Assembly (NCBI GenBank): GCA_030065875.1
Contig: JASJCR010000006.1
Coordinates: 1-64,000, forward strand
DNA: 64,000 nucleotides
Reading direction: 5' to 3'
From: Ardenticatenaceae bacterium
Lineage (GTDB): Bacteria > Chloroflexota > Anaerolineae > Promineifilales > Promineifilaceae
Part shown: positions 26,666 to 35,306 of the stretch, in pieces
Numbering within the stretch: the first letter of the stretch is position 1
How the letters are laid out: each line of letters starts with the position of its first letter
Program-made: the position numbers and the translations under genes
The notes under the pieces: model-generated
Databases searched by the model: none
What the model saw: only the letters and a program-made list of their open reading frames with translations
Told to the model about the DNA's origin: nothing

Positions 26666-28285
26666 ATGAACGGCTTAATGATGAATTATCAGCTGACCCT
26701 CGACCGAATTCTGGAGCATGCCAACAGCCTCTACGGCACAAAAAAAATCACCACCATGCTCCCGGATGGCACGTATCACGCCTACACCTATACGGATATG
26801 TATAAGCGCGTCAAACGCCTTTCCAAAGCGTTGACCAAGCTGGGCATTGAGGTGGGGGATCGCGTTGGCACCTTTGCCTGGAATCACTACCAGCATATGG
26901 AGCTGTATTTTGCTATCCCGGGGGCGGGGGCGGTGTGTCACACCCTCAACATTCGCCTTTTTCCCGATCAGTTGACGTACATCGTGGATCATGCCGAGGA
27001 CAAAATTGTTTTTATTGATGCATCCCTCCTTCCCTTGTACGAACCCCACGCCCACAAAATTGATGTCGTTCAGCATTACGTGCTGATCAACGCCCCGCGG
27101 GACATCAAAACATCGCTGCCCAATGTCCTGTTTTATGAAGATTTGATCAGCGACAGCGATGAAGATTTTGAGTGGCGGTGCACCGATGAAAATATGGCCA
27201 TGGGCATGTGCTATACAAGCGGTACGACCGGAAATCCAAAAGGGGCCTTATACAGCCACCGCTCGATGTTTTTGCACACCCTGGCTGAATGTCAGGCAAA
27301 TGCTCTGGGCATATCCGAAAGAGACGTTGTTTTGCCGGTCGTTCCTCAATTTCACGCCATGGCCTGGGGATTGCCGTACGGTTGTGCAGCGGCCGGTGCC
27401 GAGGTGATTATGCCGGGACCCCATTTAAAACCGGTTCCCCTGGCATCCATGATTGAAGAGTTTCGGGTAACAGTGGCGGCCGGTGTCCCCACAATTTGGA
27501 ACGGATTGTATCACGAGCTCAAAAACAACCCGCGCGACATCTCCTGCATCCGCGCCCTGGTGGTTGGTGGCTCCGCTATGCCGCGCAATTTGACCAAGGC
27601 GTATGAAAGCCAGTTGGGGGTTGATGTGCTCCACGCCTGGGGCATGACCGAGCTGTCGCCTCTGGGAACCGTCAGCAACCTCAGTTCCCATCACGAAGAT
27701 TTGTCGGATGATGAGAAGTGGGATGTCAAAGCCACTCAGGGGTATCCGATTTTGGGTGTGGAAATGCGCATTGCCACAGAAGAGGGTGAAATTTTGCCCT
27801 GGGATGGGGAAACAATGGGTGAACTTCAGGTGCGCGGTCCGTGGGTCATTCGCCAATATTTTAAGCGGGATATCACTGAAGAATACATCACGGATGACGG
27901 GTGGTTCCGTACCGGGGACGTCAGCACCGTCTCACCAGATGGGTATATGAATATTACCGACCGCACCAAAGACCTGGTAAAAAGTGGCGGGGAATGGATC
28001 TCCACGGTTGAGCTTGAAAACACGATTATGGGGCATGAAAATGTTTTGGAAGCGGCCGTCATTGCCGTACCGGATGATCGCTGGTCAGAGCGGCCGATGG
28101 CCGTGATCGTGCCCACGGCCGAAAACGCGGTCTCGGCCGATGAGGTTCGCAGCTACCTGGCGGATAAAGTTGCCAAATTCTGGATTCCGGAACAAATCGC
28201 CTTTATCAATGAAATTCCCAAAACCAGCGTTGGGAAATTTGACAAAAAGGTGCTTCGGGCTCAGCATGCCGAGGGTGATCTTTAA
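26666..28285 (+). CDS. Fatty-acid (acyl)-CoA synthetase, AMP-forming
   Basis: 539 residues; AAAGGAG precedes the ATG. The ANL-superfamily ligase activates carboxylic acids to acyl-CoA through acyl-AMP. The P-loop [11 protein letters not shown] lies at about 183-193; further motifs are '[12 protein letters not shown]' (A5), GWFRTGDVS (A7), [16 protein letters not shown] (hinge, A8) and [14 protein letters not shown] near the C-terminus with the catalytic Lys (A10). The sequence '[20 protein letters not shown]' and overall style resemble medium- or long-chain enzymes of the AlkK/FadD group. It is preceded by a repeat, so it may be transcribed separately from the nitroreductase. Confidence 0.92.
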   Translation: MNGLMMNYQLTLDRILEHANSLYGTKKITTMLPDGTYHAYTYTDMYKRVKRLSKALTKLGIEVGDRVGTFAWNHYQHMELYFAIPGAGAVCHTLNIRLFPDQLTYIVDHAEDKIVFIDASLLPLYEPHAHKIDVVQHYVLINAPRDIKTSLPNVLFYEDLISDSDEDFEWRCTDENMAMGMCYTSGTTGNPKGALYSHRSMFLHTLAECQANALGISERDVVLPVVPQFHAMAWGLPYGCAAAGAEVIMPGPHLKPVPLASMIEEFRVTVAAGVPTIWNGLYHELKNNPRDISCIRALVVGGSAMPRNLTKAYESQLGVDVLHAWGMTELSPLGTVSNLSSHHEDLSDDEKWDVKATQGYPILGVEMRIATEEGEILPWDGETMGELQVRGPWVIRQYFKRDITEEYITDDGWFRTGDVSTVSPDGYMNITDRTKDLVKSGGEWISTVELENTIMGHENVLEAAVIAVPDDRWSERPMAVIVPTAENAVSADEVRSYLADKVAKFWIPEQIAFINEIPKTSVGKFDKKVLRAQHAEGDL

Positions 28286-28302
28286 TTTGACCAGCTTCGC
28301 TT

Positions 28303-29265
28303 TTACTGAACAACATCTAGGGAACGCAAAGTTGGTTGCCCTTCCCTTTTTAAGCTCTTCTTTAGCGGCATAAACCCGCCTCCCAACGCGTGATGGCTGA
28401 TCCCCACGGTGACAAACGCCTGGGGATCAATATCAGAGATTAAATCCAGGGCGTCTGTGAGCTGCGAGCGATAAATTGTCGTCATCACCATATACCGAGG
28501 TTCCCCCGTATAGCCACCTACAACTTCCCAGAAGCTGATCCCTTTGTTGAGGTAGCTGATAACTGCGCTGTTAATAGCGCGCGGATTCTTAGTGATGATG
28601 GTTAATGTCCGGGTGTTGGAGGCTCCTTCAAGGGCATAATCAGCCGCCAGCCCAAAAATAAACAGCATCACCAATCCGGCCAGGGCATTTTCCCAACCAA
28701 ATACAAGACCCATGGCGGCGATAATGGCCCCGTCCGTGATAAAGTAAACCTGGCTGAGGGGCATACCGGTATATTTTTGCACCACTCGGGCCAGCACGTT
28801 GGTGCCCCCGCTCGTCGCCCCAGCTCTGAAAATCAGGCCGCCCCCCAGACCACCGATTACCCCGGCAAAAACGGTAGCTAACATTAAATCGTCGGTTAGC
28901 GGAAATGGGTTTATCCAGATAGGCAGCCAGAAGTTGAGCAGGTCGATAAAAAACGACATAAGGGTAACCCCCAGCAGGGTCCGGCCGACAAATGCCCATC
29001 GCTCGAGATAAAAATAGCCAAGGGCGATCATCGGAATATTTAGCAGCCAATAAATGATGCCTACGGGAAAATCAACGTAAGAATTGATAATTAAGGCGAT
29101 GCCGCTTAATCCGCCGGCTGAGATGTGCAGCGGCAGCTGGAAGAGAACGTATCCTAAAGACGCCAAAAATGTACCGATAATCATGGTCAACAGCCGCTTT
29201 CCCGACGAACGCCAGGCCGGCCAGACGAACCTTCTTCTAGGTAAACGAATGCGTTTTAATATCAT
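28303..29265 (-). CDS. YitT-family membrane protein with DUF2179 domain
   Basis: 320 residues from the ATG at 29265 (GGGGGA about eight bases upstream; a further ATG three codons earlier overlaps that site). Five to six membrane helices occupy about 25-205, with the family's 'HISAGGLSGIALIINSYVDF' and 'FRAGATSGGTNVLARVVQKY'. The cytoplasmic DUF2179 domain (about 215-300) reads 'TRTLTIITKNPRAINSAVIS ... VMTTIYRSQLTDALDLI'. No transport substrate is firmly known for YitT proteins. It is convergent with the acyl-CoA synthetase. Confidence 0.88.
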   Translation of the reverse strand: MILKRIRLPRRRFVWPAWRSSGKRLLTMIIGTFLASLGYVLFQLPLHISAGGLSGIALIINSYVDFPVGIIYWLLNIPMIALGYFYLERWAFVGRTLLGVTLMSFFIDLLNFWLPIWINPFPLTDDLMLATVFAGVIGGLGGGLIFRAGATSGGTNVLARVVQKYTGMPLSQVYFITDGAIIAAMGLVFGWENALAGLVMLFIFGLAADYALEGASNTRTLTIITKNPRAINSAVISYLNKGISFWEVVGGYTGEPRYMVMTTIYRSQLTDALDLISDIDPQAFVTVGISHHALGGGFMPLKKSLKREGQPTLRSLDVVQ

Positions 29266-29279
29266 GAAAAACATCCCCC

Positions 29280-29319
29280 AAAAAAGACCTTATTAAAGTG
29301 ATATTTTTGGTCTTTTTGT
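29280..29319 (-). terminator. Possible terminator between the OmpR-type regulator and YitT genes
   Basis: AAAAAGACC and GGTCTTTTT pair around a 20-base A-T-rich loop. Read on the minus strand the stem is followed by a T-run, downstream of the regulator gene and just before the YitT ribosome binding site. The stem is short and A-T rich. Confidence 0.35.
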
Positions 29320-29460
29320 TAAAAATTAAGCGGACGCGTTGAATTCACCCCGCCAATCAGCGGAGTTTACCAACCGGGTGCTAAATTTTTGGGGAAAGGT
29401 TGTGATATTTTTGTGTCAATGGGTGACAAAGTGTGGCAAAATTGTGGTGAACGCGGCGAA

Positions 29461-30147
29461 TTAGGAGGAAAATCGATATCCGACGCCAGGTAAGTTGTGA
29501 ATAAATCTCGGTTTCTCGCCGGCCGGTTCAATTTTTCGACGGAGGCGGCGAATTAAGCCGCGAACCAGATCTTTGTTTCCCTCTCCACTATACCCCCAAA
29601 CCAGTTCAACCAGATCACCGGTAGAAATAACCTGACCGGAATTCACCATTAAAACGTATAATAAGCGAAATTCCAGCTGCGTTAGATGTTGGGGAGGTTG
29701 GCCGCTGACGGTCACCGAGTGAGATCCCGGGTCGAGAGAGATCGATTTTGTTTCAATGGGAATTAAGGCGGCCATGGAAATATTATTTGTTCGCCGAATC
29801 AGGTTCCCGGCGTATCGCCGCAACACCCGCAGAGAAACCGGCCGCTTGAATACAAGGTCGACTCCCTGGTCTAAATATGCACAGTGATCGGTTTCGGTGG
29901 GATCTTCAACGACAAGAACAACGGGGACAATCATCCAGTCGCGAATTTGGGAGACGGTTTTACAAATTTCTTGAACGGAAGCGGTGGGAGGTGCCCAATA
30001 AATGAGCAAGTTGATGGTTTGCTCCTCGGCGGCCAGGAGTGCGCTATCGATCTCTTTATAGACAGCCGCCTGATAACCGCCTAAGCGCAGCGCTTGATGG
30101 CATAGCTCACGATCTTCCGCATCTTCCGAAACAATAAAAACAAGCAT
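29461..30147 (-). CDS. OmpR-like regulator with a degenerate receiver domain
   Basis: 228 residues. The C-terminal OmpR/PhoB winged helix (about 130-228) is intact: LTQLEFRLLYVLMVNSGQVI, 'LVELVWGYSGEGNKDLVRGL', GVGYRF. The N-terminal receiver-like domain (1-115) keeps E8/D9 and K101 (FKRPVSLRVLRRY), but the phospho-acceptor strand reads NLLIYWAPP, putting Tyr50/Trp51 where Asp should be. It therefore cannot be phosphorylated in the normal way; such proteins are controlled by ligands, by partners or by level. No kinase is adjacent. It starts upstream of an A-T-rich region shared with a short membrane peptide gene. Confidence 0.88.
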   Translation of the reverse strand: MLVFIVSEDAEDRELCHQALRLGGYQAAVYKEIDSALLAAEEQTINLLIYWAPPTASVQEICKTVSQIRDWMIVPVVLVVEDPTETDHCAYLDQGVDLVFKRPVSLRVLRRYAGNLIRRTNNISMAALIPIETKSISLDPGSHSVTVSGQPPQHLTQLEFRLLYVLMVNSGQVISTGDLVELVWGYSGEGNKDLVRGLIRRLRRKIEPAGEKPRFIHNLPGVGYRFSS

Positions 30148-30229
30148 ACCGAGTACCGTTAATTAAATTAACGACAATATCTCGGCCGATTTCGTTTGTC
30201 AATTAATCGCTTATGAAAGATGATTAAGA

Positions 30230-30358
30230 TTAGTCAAAATATTCGTAGTCGTTCATAAAATCTACAGAGTCATCCGTAAAATATTTTGTTCTGGATGGTC
30301 TGAGAACAAATGTCAGTACGATCAAGATAAATAAAGAAATTACAATTAACCAGTTCAT
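30230..30358 (-). CDS. Predicted 42-residue single-span membrane peptide
   Basis: A short frame begins at the ATG at 30358 behind GGGGGAATCATA and ends at TAA (30230-30232). The peptide has an N-terminal hydrophobic helix (about 3-20, NWLIVISLFILIVLTFVLRP), two Arg and a Lys after it, and an acidic tail ending NDYEYFD. This positive-inside, acidic-tail layout is typical of small regulatory membrane proteins. It precedes the degenerate response regulator on the same strand, 82 bases away. It could also be chance; there is no homology that I can name. Confidence 0.5.
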   Translation of the reverse strand: MNWLIVISLFILIVLTFVLRPSRTKYFTDDSVDFMNDYEYFD

Positions 30359-30544
30359 TATGATTCCCCCGTTTTAAATCGAGCTGCTTCGAAAAGCACA
30401 CAGGCAATTTTTCGCAATCAGGTATTTAAAAATTTAAAAATGACCAGGAGGTTCAAATAAAAATCTGATGGCCATTTCGCATTACCATAAGCATAAAACA
30501 ATCTGTTGATTTAAAGCATAGGAAAAAGGAACTAAACGAAGAAA

Positions 30545-31417
30545 ATGAGTGCCACATCATCAACCCAAAGAAAATTTTCAATCTTGAAATGGGCGCAGCA
30601 TAAGAAGAAGAGAATACCGATAACCGTCATGACCGCTTATGATTACACGTCGGCCAAATTGGTTGATCGAGCCGAAATCGACGCCATTTTGGTCGGTGAT
30701 TCGGTCAACATGGTCGTTTTAGGGCATGACTCAACCATGTCGTTGACCATGGATGAGATGCTCCACCACTGTCGAGCGGTCTCTCGGGGGGCCAGCCGGC
30801 CGTTTCTCATCGGGGACATGCCGTTTATGAGCTATAACGTGGACTTGCGAGAAACGGTGCGCAATGCCGGCCGCTTCTTAAAAGAAGGCGGGATGGATGC
30901 GGTCAAGGTGGAAGGAGGGCAAAGAACAGCTGAGACGATTCGGGCGATTGTCCAGGCCGGCATCCCGGTCATGGGGCATATCGGCCTGACTCCTCAAACC
31001 ACCTCTCAACTAGGCGGTTTTCGCGTCCAGGGCCGCACGGCCAAGAAAGCGTATCAGCTCGTTCAGGATGCCCTGGCGGTCCAGGAGGCCGGCTGTTTTG
31101 CCGTGGTTGTTGAAAGCGTCCCGGCCGTTCTGGCCGATTACATTTCCCAGCTGCTCGATATTCCCACGATTGGCATCGGAGCCGGATCCAGCTGCGATGG
31201 GCAGGTTCTCGTTTTCCACGATGCCCTCGGCATTTTTGATGACTTCCAGCCAAAGTTCGTCAAGCACTTTGCCCACATTGGCGAAGGGATAACGGCCGGC
31301 CTGTCGGATTATGCGGCCGAAGTTCGTCAGCGCACCTTCCCCACGGAAGACCACACCTACACGATGAAGGATGAAGCATGGGCGGAACTCCTGGGAATTC
31401 TCGAAAAAGAAAAATAA
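30545..31417 (+). CDS. panB: 3-methyl-2-oxobutanoate hydroxymethyltransferase
   Basis: 290 residues, full length. The enzyme transfers a hydroxymethyl group from methylene-THF to 3-methyl-2-oxobutanoate, giving ketopantoate, the first committed step towards pantothenate and CoA. The (beta/alpha)8 fold shows metal ligands D52 in ILVGDSVNMV and D91 in LIGDMPFMSY, K121/E123 in AVKVEGG, the motif MGHIGLTPQTTSQLGGF and catalytic E190 in VVVESVPA. panC and panE are not in the window. The neighbours (membrane peptide upstream on the other strand, selenoprotein downstream) suggest no pathway link. Confidence 0.96.
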   Translation: MSATSSTQRKFSILKWAQHKKKRIPITVMTAYDYTSAKLVDRAEIDAILVGDSVNMVVLGHDSTMSLTMDEMLHHCRAVSRGASRPFLIGDMPFMSYNVDLRETVRNAGRFLKEGGMDAVKVEGGQRTAETIRAIVQAGIPVMGHIGLTPQTTSQLGGFRVQGRTAKKAYQLVQDALAVQEAGCFAVVVESVPAVLADYISQLLDIPTIGIGAGSSCDGQVLVFHDALGIFDDFQPKFVKHFAHIGEGITAGLSDYAAEVRQRTFPTEDHTYTMKDEAWAELLGILEKEK

Positions 31418-31797
31418 TAATCAATGGTCAATTTTACACTCTTCACCCCCGCATTATTGAAGATTAACAAATAAATACGGATACGAACCATCTTCCAAAA
31501 CAGGCCCGTCATCCTGGCCCCCGTCTTCACGGGGGTAAACTACGGCGGGGATCCATCGGTGGCAAGCCAATGGATTCCCGCTTTCGCGGGAATGACAGCG
31601 TTCATTGTATCTGTGTTAAATTGTTAAAACTCAAAAATGCGGGGCTAAAGGGCCTGGCCCCAACCGTTTAGCCGTCGGTTTTAACCAATAATGAAACGTA
31701 AACATTTGTTCCAAGCAGATGAATTTAAACATTCATTGTGATAAGATCAAAAGGACCTAAGTCCACTTAAACTGTTACCCTTTTAAGGAGAATCGTC
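31418..31797. repeat. Intergenic gap with dRS3-like palindromes
   Basis: In this 380-base gap CCCCCGTCTTCACGGGGG (31518-31535) and ATTCCCGCTTTCGCGGGAAT (31574-31593) sit in the phrases GTCATCCTGG and GGAATGAC, the form of small inverted repeats spread in many bacterial genomes and like the Neisseria dRS3 core. A similar copy is at 2717-2736. The remainder, up to the AAGGAG of the next gene, shows no clear promoter hexamers. Confidence 0.7.
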
Positions 31798-32070
31798 ATG
31801 GATCAAAAATATACCGTTTCAATTGAATACTGCGCTGCTTGAAACTACTTACCACGCGCCGTCCGTGCGACGGAAGAACTGCTGGGAGATTACCAACACA
31901 TCATTGACGACTTCAAATTAATCCCCGGCAAAGGTGGTGCATTTGAGGTCCTGGTAAATGGGGGACCACTTTTCTCCAAAAAAGAATTAGGGCGTCACGC
32001 CGAAGAAGGCGAGGTTTTGAGCAAGTTTGAGGCCATGGTTGGTCCGGACGTGCCAAAATACAGCGATTAG
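31798..32070 (+). CDS. SelW-like (Rdx family) selenoprotein with in-frame TGA for selenocysteine
   Basis: The gene runs 91 codons from an ATG behind AAGGAG to TAG (32068-32070), with one internal TGA at codon 15 (31840-31842). With that TGA read as selenocysteine (U) the protein starts MDQKYTVSIEYCAAUNYLPR, matching the SelW/SelT/Rdx family, whose redox motif CxxC or CxxU follows the first strand (C12, U15). The rest fits too: a helix 'ATEELLGDYQHII', the strand motif GAFEVLVNGGPLFSKKE and a C-terminal helix. A short SECIS-like hairpin follows the TGA, and a terminator follows the stop. Rdx proteins are thioredoxin-fold thiol or selenol oxidoreductases. The alternative is a Cys-to-stop mutation in a dying gene, but the open, well-conserved frame on both sides argues against it. 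selA, selB, selC and selD are not in the window. Confidence 0.82.
31859..31873 (+). promoter_or_regulatory. Candidate bacterial SECIS hairpin
   Basis: CCGTC-CGTGC-GACGG forms a five-pair stem with a five-base loop, beginning 16 bases after the in-frame TGA. The loop starts 21 bases after the TGA and has a G among its first two bases, as expected of bacterial SECIS elements recognised by SelB. It lies inside the coding region, so the hairpin must also encode ordinary residues (ARG/VRATE region), which it does. Confidence 0.55.
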
Positions 32071-32082
32071 CCAAAGGCAAAT

Positions 32083-32118
32083 AAAGCTGCGGTTCTTTCT
32101 CATAACCGCAGCTTTTTT
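32083..32118 (+). terminator. Rho-independent terminator of the selenoprotein gene
   Basis: AAAGCTGCGGTT and AACCGCAGCTTT pair perfectly (12 bp) around a nine-base loop, followed by TTTTTT, 12 bases after the TAG stop. Its position after the TAG, not after the internal TGA, supports a gene that extends to 32070. Confidence 0.9.
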
Positions 32119-32171
32119 GTTTTTACCCACACAACGAGGGGCGTTACCAATTTTTTACTCTCCAATACGCA

Positions 32172-33455
32172 TTACGGCACGGCCGTTGACTCCGCGGTGA
32201 GCGGTTCCCGTTCCAAATTCATGATCGCCGGTAGAAAAAGCATCATAATTCCCGAGGTGGCGCACAACACCCCACCCAGGGCGAACCAAAAGCGAACGCC
32301 GAGAATGTCGGCCGCGGGACCGGCAATCACCAACCCCAATGGTGACATGGCCATGGCCAGGGTGCCCAAAAGCGTAAACACCCGGCCTTGAAGTTCGGGC
32401 GGTACCTGGACCTGCATAATCGCCTGGATCGATCCATTGGCCAGGGGCATGGCGGCCGTGGCCAGGAAAAATAAAACCAGAGCGACGTAAAACCAGGTGG
32501 GCGGCACCTGAGAAAAACTAAAAATAAATATCCCCATCCATACCAGTCCGACAATCATGGTATATATCCGTTTCTTAAAACCACCCCATACGCCCAGGAC
32601 GATTCCACCAGCCAATATGCCCAAACCGGTAGCCGACTGGATCATGCCAAACTCGACCGCCCCGCCATTAAAATAATCGGTCACATAAAGGGGCATCAGG
32701 GCCACCGCCGGGGTCAACAGGAAATTAATGAGCATCGCCATCCCCATTAAAATTAAAATACCGGATTGCGAGCGCACGTAGCGAAAACCGCCCATCATGT
32801 CGTTCCACACGGCACGAACGGGTGAAGATGATTCGTCAGATCGGGCCTGAATCGCTTCCGGAATTAATACAAAAAACAGCGGCAGGATCGCAAATAGTGC
32901 GGTAATGACATCGATCAGCAGGATACCACCCACCGCCAGCCAAATCAGCAGCACGGCCGCCAGCGGGGCGGCCACGATATTTAATCCACCCTGCAGCATT
33001 TGGTTAAATCCCTGCACGCGCGTCAGTTGATCCTTCGGCACCATCAATGTCGTTGTGGCCGCCATCGCCGGATAGTGAAACGCTCCGCCCAACGCCCGGA
33101 TAAACAAAATAGCAAAGATATGCCATGTTTCGGCCACGCCAACCCAAAACATCCCGGCCAGCAGCAGCGAGAAAAGGGCGATGGTGGCATCGGCCGAAAA
33201 CAGTATCAGCCGCCGGGGCCACCGATCAACCAGTGCCCCAATCACCGGACCCAAAATGACCTGTGGCAGTAAACCAACGAGCGAGGCGGTCGCCAGAATG
33301 GTGCCGGAACCGGTTTCTTCCGTCAGCCACCAGATCAGGGCAAATTGAGCCAGCTGGCTGCCCAACAGCGATATCGCCTGACCACCCCACAAAATCACAA
33401 ACCCTTTCATTGGGGTCTTGGGTGGGTCGCTGGGTGTGTTTGGATCAGTCATCAT
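32172..33455 (-). CDS. MFS transporter (12 helices, drug-efflux style)
   Basis: 427 residues with about 12 membrane helices. The major-facilitator motif A appears after helix 2 as 'GALVDRWPRRLILFSAD', and the opening helix is FVILWGGQAISLLGSQLAQF, typical of the MFS_3/enterobactin-exporter-like group that expels drugs or siderophores. A proton-driven exporter is inferred. The start overlaps the upstream winged-helix gene: the end of that gene, ATGATGACTGA, contains both candidate ATG codons, so translation is coupled. The regulator encoded first is probably its local controller. Confidence 0.9.
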   Translation of the reverse strand: MMTDPNTPSDPPKTPMKGFVILWGGQAISLLGSQLAQFALIWWLTEETGSGTILATASLVGLLPQVILGPVIGALVDRWPRRLILFSADATIALFSLLLAGMFWVGVAETWHIFAILFIRALGGAFHYPAMAATTTLMVPKDQLTRVQGFNQMLQGGLNIVAAPLAAVLLIWLAVGGILLIDVITALFAILPLFFVLIPEAIQARSDESSSPVRAVWNDMMGGFRYVRSQSGILILMGMAMLINFLLTPAVALMPLYVTDYFNGGAVEFGMIQSATGLGILAGGIVLGVWGGFKKRIYTMIVGLVWMGIFIFSFSQVPPTWFYVALVLFFLATAAMPLANGSIQAIMQVQVPPELQGRVFTLLGTLAMAMSPLGLVIAGPAADILGVRFWFALGGVLCATSGIMMLFLPAIMNLEREPLTAESTAVP

Positions 33456-34116
33456 TTATCTCCGCCATACGATCAGCCAGCTGCCGGTTCTTCTCCCGCC
33501 AGCGCTGCACATCTTCGACCACTTCAATGGTGGGAAAGGCCATCACAAATAAATTAAAAACCTGCAGGGCCCGGTCGTCTTCCTCTTCGATATTAGCCAG
33601 GGAGTAGCGACGTAGAAGGTCGGTAAACTCGCCTGTAAATCGATCGGCCAGCTCTGGGGTCAGGGCCAAACGCGTGTCCATGAAAAAGCTTTTAGGAGGT
33701 GTTTTTTTGTCGAGGTGGATCAGCCCATGATTCGCGCTCTCCAGAAATGCACCGCGAACGCGGTCGAGCAGCGATAAAACCATTCCTTCCATTTGCTCTT
33801 CTAGCTCCGGCGACTTAACGCTCAGTAAATCATCGCTGATCTGGTAGCTCATGGCGGTTGCCAAATAGGTTTTTTCAATAATGCCGGAAATGACCTGAGT
33901 TTTAACAACTTTGATCATCCCTTTTTCTTCTAGCAAATTGATATGGTAATACAGCTTGCTGACCGGAATATTGAGCCGTTTTGAAATCGCCTTGACGGTC
34001 AGCGGGTGTAAGACCAGAATTTCCAGGATGTTCTGCCGCCGGACGTCGGTTAAGATGCGCAGCGTTTCCACATCATCAATTATAAATTCGGTATCCTGTT
34101 GATATTTTTCTGTCAT
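33445..34116 (-). CDS. ArsR-like winged-helix transcription regulator
   Basis: 223 residues from the ATG at 34116. A longer frame reaches 34197, but a consensus promoter at 34157-34185 lies inside that extension, so the shorter form is right. The winged helix is near the N-terminus: 'TLRILTDVRRQNILEILVLH', PLTVKAISKRLNIPVSKLYY and HINLLEEKGMIKVVKTQ (about 16-75), like the HTH_20/ArsR group. The C-terminal part (about 100-223) is helical, probably for dimerisation or ligand binding. It is translated just ahead of, and overlaps, the MFS exporter gene. Confidence 0.88.
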   Translation of the reverse strand: MTEKYQQDTEFIIDDVETLRILTDVRRQNILEILVLHPLTVKAISKRLNIPVSKLYYHINLLEEKGMIKVVKTQVISGIIEKTYLATAMSYQISDDLLSVKSPELEEQMEGMVLSLLDRVRGAFLESANHGLIHLDKKTPPKSFFMDTRLALTPELADRFTGEFTDLLRRYSLANIEEEDDRALQVFNLFVMAFPTIEVVEDVQRWREKNRQLADRMAEINDD

Positions 34117-34156
34117 TTTGAAGCTTTTTATCGTTAAAATTTTTTTTAATGGCAGA

Positions 34157-34185
34157 ATTATATTTACTGGGTCCCTTTTTGTCAA
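34157..34185 (-). promoter_or_regulatory. Consensus sigma-70 promoter of the regulator-MFS operon
   Basis: On the minus strand TTGACA (34185-34180), a 17-base spacer and TATAAT (34162-34157) match the consensus at every position. The inferred transcription start near 34150 gives a leader of about 34 bases to the ATG at 34116. Confidence 0.85.
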
Positions 34186-34252
34186 TCCGCAATCCATACA
34201 AATTGGCTACACGAATTCACGTTTTTCCTTCATCGAAAACGAAAATTTCGCT

Positions 34253-34258
34253 TATAAT
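34253..34258 (+). promoter_or_regulatory. -10 box upstream of the SPFH pair
   Basis: TATAAT in the context CGCTTATAATGTG lies 47 bases before the first SPFH gene's ATG; the -35 region is weak (TTCATC with an 18-base spacer). Confidence 0.4.
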
Positions 34259-34304
34259 GTGTTTACTTTGTAATCGCCATCCCATCCAAAAGGAGATTTT
34301 TTAT

Positions 34305-35306
34305 ATGTCTGGCATATTTATCGGTTTTGTGCTTGGCTTCCTCGCCTGGTTTGTCTTGCGGTACGTCATTTTTGGCTTTTATACCGTGAATCAAGACCAA
34401 CGGGCGGTTAAGACTCGCTTCGGCCGAGCGGTTCGCCTTGGAAAGGCCACCACCCTTGATGACCCGGCGTTAACCGAGTCGTTAAACGAAAAAGATAAAG
34501 ATCGCTACGAATACCCGCAGCTCAGAGTCATTCAGCCGGGTGGCCCCTACTTCCGCTGGCCGTGGGAAAAGGTGCACAAGGTACGCATCGCCACCGAGAC
34601 AATTAATATGGCCATGGACCTGGAAACCCCATCCGCCAACCAAAACGGCACCATGCTGGAGGCGGTGACCAAGGATCAGCTCAACATCGGCCTCACCGGT
34701 CAAACCCGCTATCGCGTTTCGGAACGGAATCTGTACGCCTATCTTTTTGGCGTCAAAAGTCCAATTGTGCACGTGATGGGGTATTTTGTGGCGATCCTCC
34801 GCCAGCGAATCGCCAGCTTCTCGTCCGGCCAAAGTCAGCTGCTCGATCAAGATTTGGAGCTGGCCTTTGATGAAGACGTCATTGGGGAAATCTCCATCAA
34901 TGACCTGCGCAAAAACCTCAATGAAATTAATGATTATATGGAGCGGGAGTGCCGCTCGGCCGAAGCCCGCTATGGCATAATATTTGACGCCTCGCTCATC
35001 ACCGGAATCGATCCTCCTCAAGAGGTTGATTCCGCCCTGGCCGCGATCAACACCGCTCACAACCACGTTTCTTCCGAAATTAGCCTGGCCCAGGCGGCCG
35101 CGGACCAAAAATTGGTTCAGTCCAAACGAGCGGTTGAAATCGAAACCCTCAAAGCCCAGGCTGAAGTAGAACCGCTGCTGGCCCTCTATCAACAGTTAAT
35201 CGAGCTAAAGCAAAGCGGATCTACCGTGCTCACCTCATATCTGCGCAACGTTCGGTTGGGGCTGTTTAAGAAAACCCGGCAAATCTTCATGGAGGTGCAG
35301 GAATAA
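34305..35306 (+). CDS. SPFH/band-7 membrane protein 1
   Basis: 333 residues from the ATG at 34305 behind AAAGGAG; an upstream frame to 34149 crosses the promoter and is discarded. One N-terminal membrane helix (about 3-24) precedes a band-7 domain: NQDQRAVKTRFGRAV, then 'KDQLNIGLTGQTRYRVSERN' and 'AILRQRIASFSSGQ'. A helical region (about 255-300, 'ISLAQAAADQKLVQSKRAVE') forms the coiled coil by which SPFH proteins assemble. Such proteins (stomatin, prohibitin, HflK relatives) form large membrane cages or rafts. It overlaps the second SPFH gene by one base (TAATG), so the two products probably co-assemble, like HflK and HflC. Confidence 0.9.
   Translation: MSGIFIGFVLGFLAWFVLRYVIFGFYTVNQDQRAVKTRFGRAVRLGKATTLDDPALTESLNEKDKDRYEYPQLRVIQPGGPYFRWPWEKVHKVRIATETINMAMDLETPSANQNGTMLEAVTKDQLNIGLTGQTRYRVSERNLYAYLFGVKSPIVHVMGYFVAILRQRIASFSSGQSQLLDQDLELAFDEDVIGEISINDLRKNLNEINDYMERECRSAEARYGIIFDASLITGIDPPQEVDSALAAINTAHNHVSSEISLAQAAADQKLVQSKRAVEIETLKAQAEVEPLLALYQQLIELKQSGSTVLTSYLRNVRLGLFKKTRQIFMEVQE

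Noticed and set aside
31840..31842. Treating the TGA as a stop, making two fragments
   Set aside because: A 14-residue peptide and an orphan tail make no sense, while the joined reading fits a known family exactly at the redox site.
34117..34197. N-terminal extension of the winged-helix regulator
   Set aside because: The extension contains a full consensus promoter for the gene and reads unlike the family.
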